A stretch of DNA of 64,000 bases from Viscum album (Eukaryota; Streptophyta; Magnoliopsida; Santalales; Viscaceae). The stretch's first letter is position 1; each line of letters begins with the position of its first letter. Location: positions 2,122,156,024 to 2,122,220,023 of the forward strand of contig OY728122.1 of the NCBI GenBank assembly GCA_963277665.1, written 5' to 3'. Position numbers and translations under genes: made by a program. Positions 38,401 to 48,372 of this stretch are shown piece after piece. Under the pieces are notes generated by a model. That model ran no database searches, was not told the origin of the DNA, and was given only the letters and a program-made list of their open reading frames with translations.

Positions 38401-39673
38401 AGTAATAATAAATGTCCTAATCTAATTCATGGGTACCAAAAGGATCATATTTTATTCCTAAGGTTGTTTTTCATCGAATTACACTTATCCAATAGAATTA
38501 ATACATGTGTTAGGGTAATTATAATATCATTTTCACCTTTAATTACCCTATTTACATTTAAATGTGGTAAATAAAAGTAAAAAGTTACTATTCACCAAAA
38601 ATTATTTTCATCTTATTGAACCATATTTTATGTACTGATGTCAACCATGTCTCTCGGGTTTTGAAATTCAACTCCCAGAAGCGGAAAAATTATGTTTTAT
38701 GCAAATTTGTAAATGCTCCTAGAAGGTGCTTAAAAGATAGTAAAAAGTTCAATAAAAATTTATACATCTAATGTTATTATAAAATGACTCCAATTAATTA
38801 CATTTAACTTGTATATTTATTATATATCTATTTTTACTTTAAATAAATTTAAATAAAATAAATAATTATTTAAATAAAAATTTAGTTATAAATAATAACA
38901 CAGTGTTTTTCACTATTCATCAAAAATATAATGTTTTCAGAAAATTCAAAAAATTAACCCGAAGATAATTTTGATATTATAAATTAAAAAATGACTTTTA
39001 TTTTTCCAAATTCAAAACATAGAAGTTTCATTAATTAATTTAAAATTAGTTCTCATTGTCAAAACCAATAAACGAGTTTTTAAAAAGTAAAAACTATCAA
39101 AAGATTAACATGTGTTTATGTTAAATTTAAATGTGAAATTACTTATAATGACCTAAATTGTATTAAATGATAAGAATATAATCTATTTTTACTGCCATAA
39201 TATTCAAATTCATAATTTAACCCAATAAATTATTTCTATTTATAAAGTTGTTTTCAATTAAAATTTAGTATTTTCACTATTCATTAAAATATGAAAGTTA
39301 TCAGAAAACTACCAAAAATTTATGGAAACAAAATTTTTATGTTCCAATACTAAAGAAGAATTTAATATCATTAAAATGAGTACATAAAAGTGTCAAATAA
39401 TTTTTTAAAAGGATTCTCCATTAAATAGGCAGTATAATTGAATTTTTTCAAAAATACATCTTTTATCTGAAAAATTGAATTTGTCCTTATATTATGTCTA
39501 AGAAACCAAAAATATGAATATTAAAATTCAAAATGCATTTAATACTATTCATAACCTCTTTTTTATTGGATAGTTTAGTATGTTTTGGTGTGCTCAAACT
39601 CATTGTTGCGAGTATCGGAAGTTATTGAATTACATTGAAGAGATAACATACTAGGAACTCTTGGGGTGTTACA
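35458..39673 (-). repeat. Element 2 3' LTR
   Basis: 4216 bases, starting TGTAATGCCCCGACC and ending GGGGTGTTACA on the plus strand. It contains two hairpin motifs (37041-37081 and 37229-37273, about 190 bases apart), the conserved block (35978-36093) and a TATA-like TATAGAAGG (37609-37617, minus). Confidence 0.9.
37041..37273 (-). repeat. Paired hairpin motifs, element 2 3' LTR
   Basis: Two copies of GGAGACGGTAAGCCGTATG / GGAGACGGCAAGTCGTACG. The first is flanked by TCGCATCA and TGAGCGA, the second by CACCA and TGGTG, so each can fold into a longer stem although the outer arms differ in sequence. Confidence 0.6.
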
Positions 39674-39686
39674 TTCTCCCCTCCTT
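39674..39686 (-). other. Element 2 polypurine tract
   Basis: The minus strand reads AGGAGGGGAGAA immediately before TGTAACACCCC, the same type as in element 1. Confidence 0.8.
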
Positions 39687-41089
39687 CAATAAATTGTGTC
39701 CTCACAATTTGAAATTGTTCTTTGAAAATAAAAGGATAAAAATAGAAAAATACCTTTTTTGAAAAGACATAAAAATTTTGTTTAATAAAATTTAGTCTTA
39801 ATAAGAGGGAAAGGAAAATGAAAAATTCACCCACAAATTATGATCTCAATTCGGAGAACATTAGTGTCAATTTGAGACACATTATTGGTGGAAAAATGTA
39901 ATTATTTTTTGGGAGTGATTGAGGTAATGAACCACAAAACAGTGTAAAATTGAGGGCCACAAATCCATCAATCTATGATGATTTAAAATATCATTGGTTC
40001 AACAAAAAATAATGTTTTAGGATAACACATTTTCGGTTTTCAGATCCCTTCCCCAAAGTTTAAGAAATAATTTATTCATAGAATAAGACGAAAAAATACA
40101 CTTGATAAGTAGAGTTTCAACCTTCAACTAATTCCTACCACAAACTCATATTTCACTCCAAAAGATAATAGAATTCAAAAATATTCTATTTATCGCAATT
40201 GTATTGGGGCTTCAAAAATATTGAATTTATAAATATTTTTTCAGACTATAAAAAATAACTACATTAACCAAACCAGGACATCATGTAGCCTAATAGTAAG
40301 TGATTCACCCTTGTCACCCTTCAGTTGTGGGTTCACATCTTGTAGCCTTGTCGGACGTGACGGGTTATCTCTTGACCTCTAGGTTGTCCTTTTTATAACA
40401 ATCCATAAATAATATTAAGAAATGATTTAACCTTAAGAATAGTATCCAATGTCAAAATTAATCCATTCCAACATTTATACTTTTCCAAAATACTTATTTC
40501 CAAAGTAATAGTCCAAAATTTATAAGCAATGTAAACACAATGAAGATCTTTTTTCCACATAATAACATGTGAACACATTCATCGTGTATTCTTTAAAAAT
40601 ACAGTAACAACCTGAATTACCATAAAACCATATTGATTACATTCACGCTCCCTTATTATTTATAGAATACTGTATATACTCTTTATATCCAAAAATGTTG
40701 TATACTCCAACAAAAATGGAATAAACAAAAAAATAATTAGTTTCTAAATAGTCAAGAATATCGAATATAATTTATCTAAATCAGTCATATCTTATTCCAA
40801 AATCACTACCTCAGTATTAGAACTATATTGAGGTTTATCTTTCCTTCAACCATTTATTTTTCCAAAAGTTCAACTTTCTATTGAGTAACTTTTCTTAGAA
40901 CTATATAATCTCAAATATTCAATGAAATAGTACTACAGTACAATCCTTATTTATTTCCATAATTCATATAACTAGTACATCATTGATAAAACACTCAAAT
41001 CAAATAATTCTTTAATAACTACATAAGAACACTAGTCTTTACTCTTCAACTGTGGTAGTATCATAAATTGATTATTATCCAACCGCATC
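39687..41089 (-). other. Element 2 interior without pol
   Basis: About 1.4 kb between the gag remnant and the purine tract, where pol would lie in element 1. No RT, RNase H, integrase or chromodomain motif was found in any frame; only open stretches of 60 to 70 codons occur. It contains the pol III-like unit at 40275-40395. Confidence 0.6.
40275..40395 (+). ncRNA. Possible tRNA-derived SINE or tRNA-like pol III unit
   Basis: On the plus strand, opposite to the host element, TAGCCTAATAGTAAG (40286-40300) resembles a tRNA A box (TRGCNNARYNGG). GTGGGTTCACATC (40327-40339) resembles a B box (GGTTCGANNCC) with two or three mismatches. A T5 run at 40390-40394 could end pol III transcription. The spacing of about 40 bases between boxes fits tRNA-derived SINEs. 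No tail repeat or target duplication was recognised. It could be chance similarity or a tRNA fragment. Confidence 0.35.
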
Positions 41090-41549
41090 ATTTGGGGCAT
41101 ACTCTGATGATTTGGACATTGATTCTCATAGTGTCCCAACTCCTTGCAGATGAAGTATTTTACCTCTGACACATTTTGTTACCCTTGGAATCATGTACTT
41201 GGTGTCCTTTTACTCTGCACTTATAACAAAATCTGATTCCCTTCAAGTATTTACCAAGGTTATTTTTTCCACAATAATCACATATGGAAACATCTTTCTT
41301 TCTCCTCTTCCTTTTATCCATATTTATCTTTTCAATACTTTTCTTCTCTTTCTTCCCTTAAAATCTATAGGACTCAAAGAATTCTGTACTTATATTATTA
41401 ACACATGATACTATTTCTTCATATGATGAGAATACATGGGAGAATATTTTCCTTCTAAATGTTATCTTAATACCATAAAAGATATAACCATTCTTACTCT
41501 TTGGATCATGTGTATTTTTGGAGTTCTCATTCCTTATACTAGTCACCAT
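41090..41549 (-). pseudogene. gag: Element 2 shortened gag
   Basis: Starts MVTSIRNENS at 41549, matching MAPSGRNGNR of element 1. It then passes directly into KSKNGYIFYGIKITFRRKIF and a FSSYEEIVSC segment, which matches SKIDRFFYGLKPFLRRAL and SSYEDIVSC of element 1. About 130 codons of capsid are therefore missing. After a stop the nucleocapsid region continues: ICDYCGKNN, LKGIRFCYKCRVKGHQVHDS (first knuckle, last Cys now Ser), and YFICKELGHYENQCP (second knuckle, first Cys now Tyr). Gag is the only coding trace of this element. Confidence 0.75.
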
Positions 41550-42037
41550 TTCTTAACAATGGAATATACTATGTTAGTTTATGAATCACAATGCATAATT
41601 CCAAACTTGTAAAATACCTAATGTAAGTTGAAAAGATTATGCATATAATCTATAATCATAAAATTATTTCTTTTAGGAAGTATTTATTCAAAAATCCTTC
41701 AAAACTTTTTGTAATGAAAATGTGAATTTTCCTAAGCATATACCATGGGTGTGTCACAACCAAGAGTGTAGAAAGGCCCATTTTCATGTACCATGATTCC
41801 TCGTGTAAAGCCCAAAACTCCTTGTCAGAGTTTTCACTCCTAGGTACATATGTGCCAGAGTGGCCTCTACCTGCTTGTATCCAGACAGAGATGTATTGCT
41901 TGGAAAATACAGAAAATTTATAAATTACCAAAATTCTTGGAAGTCCTTCTATACTAATCCTCAAATCCTATCTTAGGGTAATGTTTTCTAATCATTGTTT
42001 ATCTAAATCTAGTTTCCAAGGTTTTTACTAAACTTCC
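41550..42037 (-). other. Element 2 5' leader
   Basis: Leader between primer site and gag, alignable by eye with 30405-30890 of element 1 (shared CAACCAAGAGTGTAG, CTAGGTACAT and TTGTATCCAGACA). No conserved open reading frame. Confidence 0.6.
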
Positions 42038-42048
42038 TCTGATACCAA
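42038..42048 (-). other. Element 2 primer-binding site
   Basis: The minus strand reads TTGGTATCAGAGGAAG next to the 5' LTR end; TGGTATCAGAG is the initiator-tRNA-Met-type site, here better kept than in element 1. Confidence 0.82.
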
Positions 42049-42051
42049 CCG

Positions 42052-45000
42052 TGTTTCCCCGACCTCAGTTACCTAGAGTAAGTTCATTATTTTAGTACAT
42101 TGTCCTAATTACAAGGAATCATGTCTTGAAGGATTGATCAGTTTAGAAGTCTTGGAAAATATATTACATACATGAATGTTACATTACATTATAAAATAAA
42201 AAACAACAACAACATTGTCTCCATTGACCACATTCATATCCCTTAGACTATCCCTGCAGGTCAGTCATAATATACTTCTTCTCATCCTAGGAAAAATAAA
42301 ACATAGAAAGGGGTGAACTCAGAAGCTCAGTAAGGATAACTATATAGCAAAAACATTCATAGATAAGAATAATCATTTAATGAAATGTATTAGACTAAAA
42401 CATAAGCCTTTTAATCATAAAATTCATCATAATATGGCCAATATAAATCAAAAAATTCCATTTACTTATTCACATGGATATTATACTAGTCGAATAATCA
42501 AATGCAATATCAAATAGCTTGTTTCCTAATGATGGAATGCATAATTCCAGACTTCATAACCATGTAGTCAAGGCCTTGTGTCAAGACTAAAAATAAGATT
42601 TTGTCAAGGCCTTGTGCCAAGACACTAGTTTGTCTCACGAAACCTACCGATGCATCGAGGAGCTAGAGCGGGCTCCACCCGTCACTTACTATGTCCAATT
42701 CATTCCTTATATGAAAAGGTTGAAACATAACATAAACATTCATCTTAAAACCAACGTACGAAATGTTAATAATTTAACAATAAACCACGAATTGTATAAA
42801 AATAGCACATCCACAGTAAAACATATCATAACTAATTTAATAAAATATGGAATATTTTATAATAAATCGACCTCAATCAAGAATAATATCTTGTAAAGGA
42901 TGTTGACATAGTTGAAAATGATTAGTAAAAATATTTTTTGAGAAATATCCCTTTTTCATTAAATCATTTAAAAGTCACGTATTTTATAGTGGAAATTATT
43001 TAAAAGATAGTTTTGAATTAAAGTGTCTCATACCACTTTGAAACTATTAAATGGAATTATAATTTTATAACATCCATGTCCATATAAATAAATCCTTAAA
43101 ACCATTTTCAAAACATGGACATTAATGAGAATGTTTTAGAAATATAAATCATTAAAACATTTAAAATGTTGTTTTAGTAAAAGAGTCCCTAAAAATATCC
43201 CTTTCAAAACTCATTTGTGAAACATGAACATGGATAATATATATGTCCCAGTAGATACTTATATAAAAACAACCTCGGATAAAAAATAGATTGTGAAATT
43301 AACCCTTACCATGTACTTTTCGTTGGTCAAGGGTAGGTTAACCTCCTGTATAATGATAAAATCATTGTTATTAAACTTTAAAATAACTATACTCGTTAAT
43401 ATTATATCATATGTGAAGTTCAAATATTTCTTTGTTAATGATATTTCAGTAGTATCATCGTTTCGGGTGTTAACTGATTCGTTTTATTTTATATAATTTT
43501 TTATGCAAGTCGTGATTGTTATGGATGGGATGTATCTTATTCATTTCCAGAATGATTTAAAGTCTTTAAAAATTATTTTTAATCATAAAATAAAAATTAT
43601 CCTTGAATGGTTACGATGGGGAATGGCATCTCATCGCGTCGAGGAGACGGTAAGTCGTATGTACGCACGAGCTACAATATCATTCTTTTGATGGTGAAAT
43701 CGTATATAATTGGATGGTATATAATATATAAAGAATCATTCATATGTTATATTTATTATTTACATCATTTATACTCATTATTATACCCATCCAAATAATG
43801 AAGTGTTTTAATAACAATCTACACCACGATGTGGAGACGTTAAGCCGTATGTACGCACGTATGGTGACTTTGTCATTTATAGGAAGGATAGAATAATGAA
43901 TATGGTTGTAACATATTTATAATAATATCACAGAATGTAGGAGGTACTAGATTTATTGGTTTTTTATTGAAACAAAAAAGAAAGAGAAGGTGGAAGAAGA
44001 AAAAAACTTGAAAGAGGGTGGTGAAATTATTACCTCTTCTTCACGTGTTTCCTATTGAGTTGATCAAAAGGGCTCCTTAGGTTGTCTGTCTGATCAAATT
44101 AAGGACTCTAGGATAATTTGAGGGAAGTTGGGATGATATTTGGGTAGTGTTTGTTCGATCCAAATGTCTTTGGTGGTGTGATTTTGAGAGAATGGTAGGT
44201 CCCCTTTTATAAGAGGGGTGAGGGGCACCTTAGGAAAAGCTTGAAATATTATTTTATTATATAATCATTTTCAGGTTATAATGGATCCAAATTAATTTAT
44301 TTCGAAGAAAAAGTTGGAATGGGTCGAAATCCTTTTAACCAATAGGTTTTATACTAGTTTAGGTCACCATGTTAACCTTATCTTTTAGATTTAACTATTT
44401 GTTAAATAGTTTAACATTTACCATGTCTTCTGGTATTGTTACACTATATGGTTAATAAACATACTCTAAATTTCTAAGGGAACCACAACTTGTTCATTAA
44501 TTACATATATTATATTATTTAATCCCTTTTTCTAATCCTTATATTTTTAGTAATATTATATAATTAAATAATATAATATGATTTTTAAAAACTCATTTAT
44601 GTACATTTTGACCCTATTTAGTATTTGGTTTTTGTGAAAGTCATCACAACATGATTAATTCGATCAAGATATATTGAATCATCCCTAACATGTCATATTC
44701 ACCTAGAAAATTTGTGGATGTCATAAAACTTTGGAATTATATTTATTTTAATATTTATAATACCATTTATTTGATTCTTTCATTAAAAAGGTAATTACTA
44801 GATAATCATTGTGTCATATATAAATTTAATTATTTAATTTCTAAAAACTATAAATAAAATACCATGATGTAGGAAATATTTTTATCTTTATAATAAAAAT
44901 TTATATTCAAATTTATCTTATGTATAACCCTATATTAAAAATGGTTTAGTTATTAAAAAAGTAATTTAACACTTTTAACTCTTCTTTAAATAAAATAATA

Positions 45001-46261
45001 ATAAATGTCCTAATCTAATCCAAGGGGACCAAAATGATCATATTTTATTTATAATGTTTTTTATGGTCGAATTAAATTTATCCAATAGAATTAGTACATG
45101 TGTTACGGTAATTATAATATTATTTTTACCTTTAAAAAACCTATTTACATTTAACCGTGGTAAATAAGTCAAAAATTACTATTCACCAAAAATTATTTTC
45201 ATCTTATTGAACCAAATTTTACTTACTGATGTCTACCGTGTCTCTCATATTTTTTGAATTCAACTCATAGAAGTGGTAAAATTAGGTTTTATGCAAATTT
45301 GCAAATGCTCCTATAAGGTGGGTAAAAGATGGTAAAAAGTACAATAGAAATTTATACATTTAATTTTATTATAAAATGACTCCAATAAATTAAATTGAAA
45401 TTTTATAGGTATTATATAACTATTTTTAATTAAAAAAATTAAACATAATAAATAATTATTTAAATAAAAAATTGGTTTTAAATAATAACGTAGTGTTTTC
45501 ACTATTCATCAAAAATTGAATGTTTTTAGAAAAATACCCAAAATTCACTCTAAAATAATTTAGATATTATGAATTGAAAAATGAATTATATTTCACCAAT
45601 TTAAAAATACATAAGTTTCATTAATTAACTTAAAATTTTCTTACCATTGTCAAAACCAAAAATAGGTTTTTTAAAAGTATAAACTATCAAAAGATTGACA
45701 TGTGCTTATGTTAAAGTTAAATGGAAAATTACTTATAATGACCAAAATTGTATTAAATGATAAAAATATAATCTAATTATACTTGAAATACAATCAAATT
45801 AATCATTTAACATTATAAATTATTTCTATTAAAAAATTGTTTTCAATTAAAATTTAGTATTTTTCACTATTCATCAAAATATGAAAGTTATCAGAAAAGT
45901 ACCAAAAATTTATTCAAACTAACTTTTTATATTATGATTCTAAATAAGATTTAATTTCATTAAATTGATTATATAAAAGTGTCAAATATTTTTTTTAAGT
46001 ATTCTCCATTAAATAGGCGGTATAATTGCATTTTTAAAAAAATACTTGTTTTATCTGAAAAATTGAATTTTTCCTCATATTATGTCCAATAAAAACAAAA
46101 TATGAATGTTAAATTTAAAAATTATGTTAATAATATTCATAACCACTTCTTGAATGGCTAGTTTGGTATGTCATGGTGCGCTCAAACTCGTTATTGCGTG
46201 TAGTGCAAGTTATTGGATTACATTGAAGAGATAACATACTATGAAATCTTTGGGTGTTACA
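42052..46261 (-). repeat. Element 2 5' LTR
   Basis: 4210 bases; starts TGTTTCCCCGACC (a changed TGTAATGCCCCGACC) and ends TGGGTGTTACA. Contains TATAAAAGG (44203-44211, minus), hairpin motifs (43631-43675 and 43822-43873) and the conserved block (42569-42685). Confidence 0.9.
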
Positions 46262-47284
46262 ATAATTATATTTTATGGTTCTGTAAACTATATTTACAAT
46301 CATTTATTTGTACTATAGAACATGAAATACTATAGAGTTTGTGAGTTATTTGGGAAAACATTATATGATGGGAATTCCCAAGTACCAGATTAACATTTTT
46401 AAACATTAGAAAAACACTTATTTTCACATGTTATTCCTTTGTAAGACATAGATGATTCATATCTTTGGAATTTTGAGGGTTGTGTGTAAACATTAGGTAT
46501 ATTATCACATGTTTGTGTGAGTATTACATAACTAGGAACATCTATACCTATTAGAATATGACAATGTTGCTCATTTGTTTACATATGAGACATAAATGTA
46601 TTCCCATGATTGTGAACTATTTTACATGCCTTGTATATTTATATAAATTGTTTTATTTAAAAACGTTTAATTCCATTTGTTTAGAAACATCCAACTGATT
46701 GAAATTACAAGCATTTATCTAAACATTTTCCCATCATTATTAATGTTAATAATTATTTTTTAGAAAATTATTTTAAATTTCAAAAACTGATTATTTTAGA
46801 TTGAATGGAATTTATTTGGTTAATTAAATGTTGGAATATTTTATGGAATCCTTGGTGAGACCTTACTAGAAATATATCACGCACTTAATATGTTCTTTTA
46901 GGTGTTTTTAGATTATTGTATTCTATGTCCGAGGAGGGGAATGGAATCACATGGAGGTGGTTCTAGGTGTTGGTCTGTGGATTTGTCAAGTTCTATTCGA
47001 TGGGACTTGGGATATTTTTCCTATTCTCTCGTACATTACTATATTACACCAGGTTGTTATTCTGGTTTGAATTTTTGTACTATTCTCAATTTTTTCCTTC
47101 TATTGTATGCATAATGACTTCATTATATTTCTTACATGATGTATGATGAAAATTCACTCTCATATTCATTTTGTTTGATGCTGGGTAATATTCCCAAACC
47201 TTTGGCAATCATGAATGCCCTTCAGGCCTTGTTAGGACCGTCTTGGTCATCAGGTTACCAGTTTACCTCGTCTGGTTTATGACA
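46262..47284 (+). repeat. Element A 5' LTR, right piece
   Basis: AT-rich sequence ending CTGGTTTATGACA at 47284, directly before the primer site. One open stretch of 70 codons at 46902-47114 has no motif. The last kilobase does not align by eye with the last kilobase of the LTR ending at 60177. Confidence 0.5.
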
Positions 47285-47285
47285 A

Positions 47286-47300
47286 TGTGGTATTAGAGTA
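47286..47300 (+). other. Element A primer-binding site
   Basis: TGTGGTATTAGAGTAGG after the LTR end TTTATGACA; TGGTATTAGAG is one base from the initiator-tRNA-Met-type site. It aligns base for base with the site of interior B at 60179. Confidence 0.75.
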
Positions 47301-47590
47301 GGTTGATATTCTTGTCTTCAAGTCTGTAATACATTTTCAATTCTTTTCAGGACATAAGAGGTAGTTGTGATTCATTCCCGAGACCTCTCTCACTACAATA
47401 TACAATTCATTACTAGTGGTTTTTAGGGAAATTCTTCTAGATGATTTGGTGTAGAATTTTCCCTCATTTTGATTTAGATATGTTTAAATGAAAATATGCT
47501 TGTCTATATGTTCAGATTATTTTCATTTGTTTCTCTATTTGAGTATTAATATGATGTATTATTTGTTTTCTATTGATGTTGTGTAGTATT

Positions 47591-48372
47591 ATGATACCAC
47601 AAAGACATGTGAATCAGATCCAAGAGGAATCTTTTGTTGAACGTCAGCAAGAAAATCCTCTTATAGAACCAAATCTAGTGGGGGTGATTTTGTGTATTGT
47701 CCATGATTTGGGAACAAAACCTACACTAGCTTCCAATTAGGTTCTATTTGGGGAACCAAAATGGGATGTTATTTAAAAATGTTCACAGGATTTTCTTCCC
47801 TAGAAGACTCCAACGTTCAGGGAACAAATGATCCCCAAGATGATGAGTAATGGTTGAGAAGGATAGATCATTTATTTTTGTTCTTGGAGACACGTAGAAA
47901 TATTAAGGTGAAGTTAGCCACCATTGTTCTTTAAGAACCAAAAAAGGGATTGTGGGACATGATTGTGATGGAAACTAAGCATAAGGTATTGTTTTGGAAA
48001 GGATTAAAAGTCATTTTAAATGGAATGTTCTCTCTATAGTTGATTCTTTTTTCCAAGGTTAAAGAGCTTATCAATCATGAGCTAGATGACAGGACTGTAA
48101 CAAAGTATGAAAAATATATTTCTGAGATTGTGATGTTTTCACATGAGAAAATATAAAAGGATAAGATTAAATATTAAAGGCCCAATTTAGTAATTTAACC
48201 TAATATCCACTATCAGGTTTTCTTATTGAAGATTCTCGTATTTTTGATGTGATGGATAAAGAGGTAATGATCAAAATGGAATTAACAAGCAACTTAGGGT
48301 TGTCAAGAGTTTCATTGTCACATATTAGTGGTGCAATTTACTTAAAAGGAAATAAGAAGTGTGATGATTCTT
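47591..48372 (+). pseudogene. gag: Element A gag, 5' part
   Basis: An ATG at 47591 opens MIPQRHVNQIQEESFVERQQ, an acidic, Gln-rich start typical of gypsy gag. In other frames follow NDPQDDE-stop-WLRRIDHLFLFLETRRN, then KGLWDMI and SKVKELINHELDDRTVTKYE, matching the capsid region of chromovirus gag. Stops and frame changes are frequent. It is cut at 48372 by the solo LTR; the zinc-knuckle part resumes at 52123. Confidence 0.75.

Larger units (their letters stand above)
35458..46261 (-). mobile_element. Element 2: gag-only element with 4.2-kb LTRs
   Basis: LTR-interior-LTR on the minus strand: 3' LTR 35458-39673, interior 39674-42051 (2378 bases), 5' LTR 42052-46261. The flanks ATATT (35453-35457) and ATAAT (46262-46266) differ at one base. 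Purine tract and primer site are present. Its interior keeps a shortened gag and no protease, RT or integrase. The LTRs share start, end and several internal blocks with element 1 but are about 650 bases longer. The structure matches the non-autonomous class called TR-GAG. LTR divergence of about 15% at one end makes it older than element 1. Confidence 0.88.
22136..47284 (+). repeat. Element A 5' LTR, interrupted by elements 1 and 2
   Basis: The right edge is firm: the sequence ends TTTATGACA at 47284 and is followed directly by a primer site. The left edge is inferred. From 22136 the sequence GTAACATC, and further in TTTAAGGTTAAATCAGGAGA with the AAATTTT after it, matches the start of the LTR at 55873 (GTAACATC; TTTAAGGGTGAATCAGGTGA). 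Removing elements 1 and 2 leaves three pieces (22136-22332, 34459-35457, 46262-47284), about 2.2 kb. That is half the length of the LTR at 55873-60177, so this copy is either a shorter subfamily or deleted. Beyond the first 200 bases I could not align the two. Confidence 0.42.
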
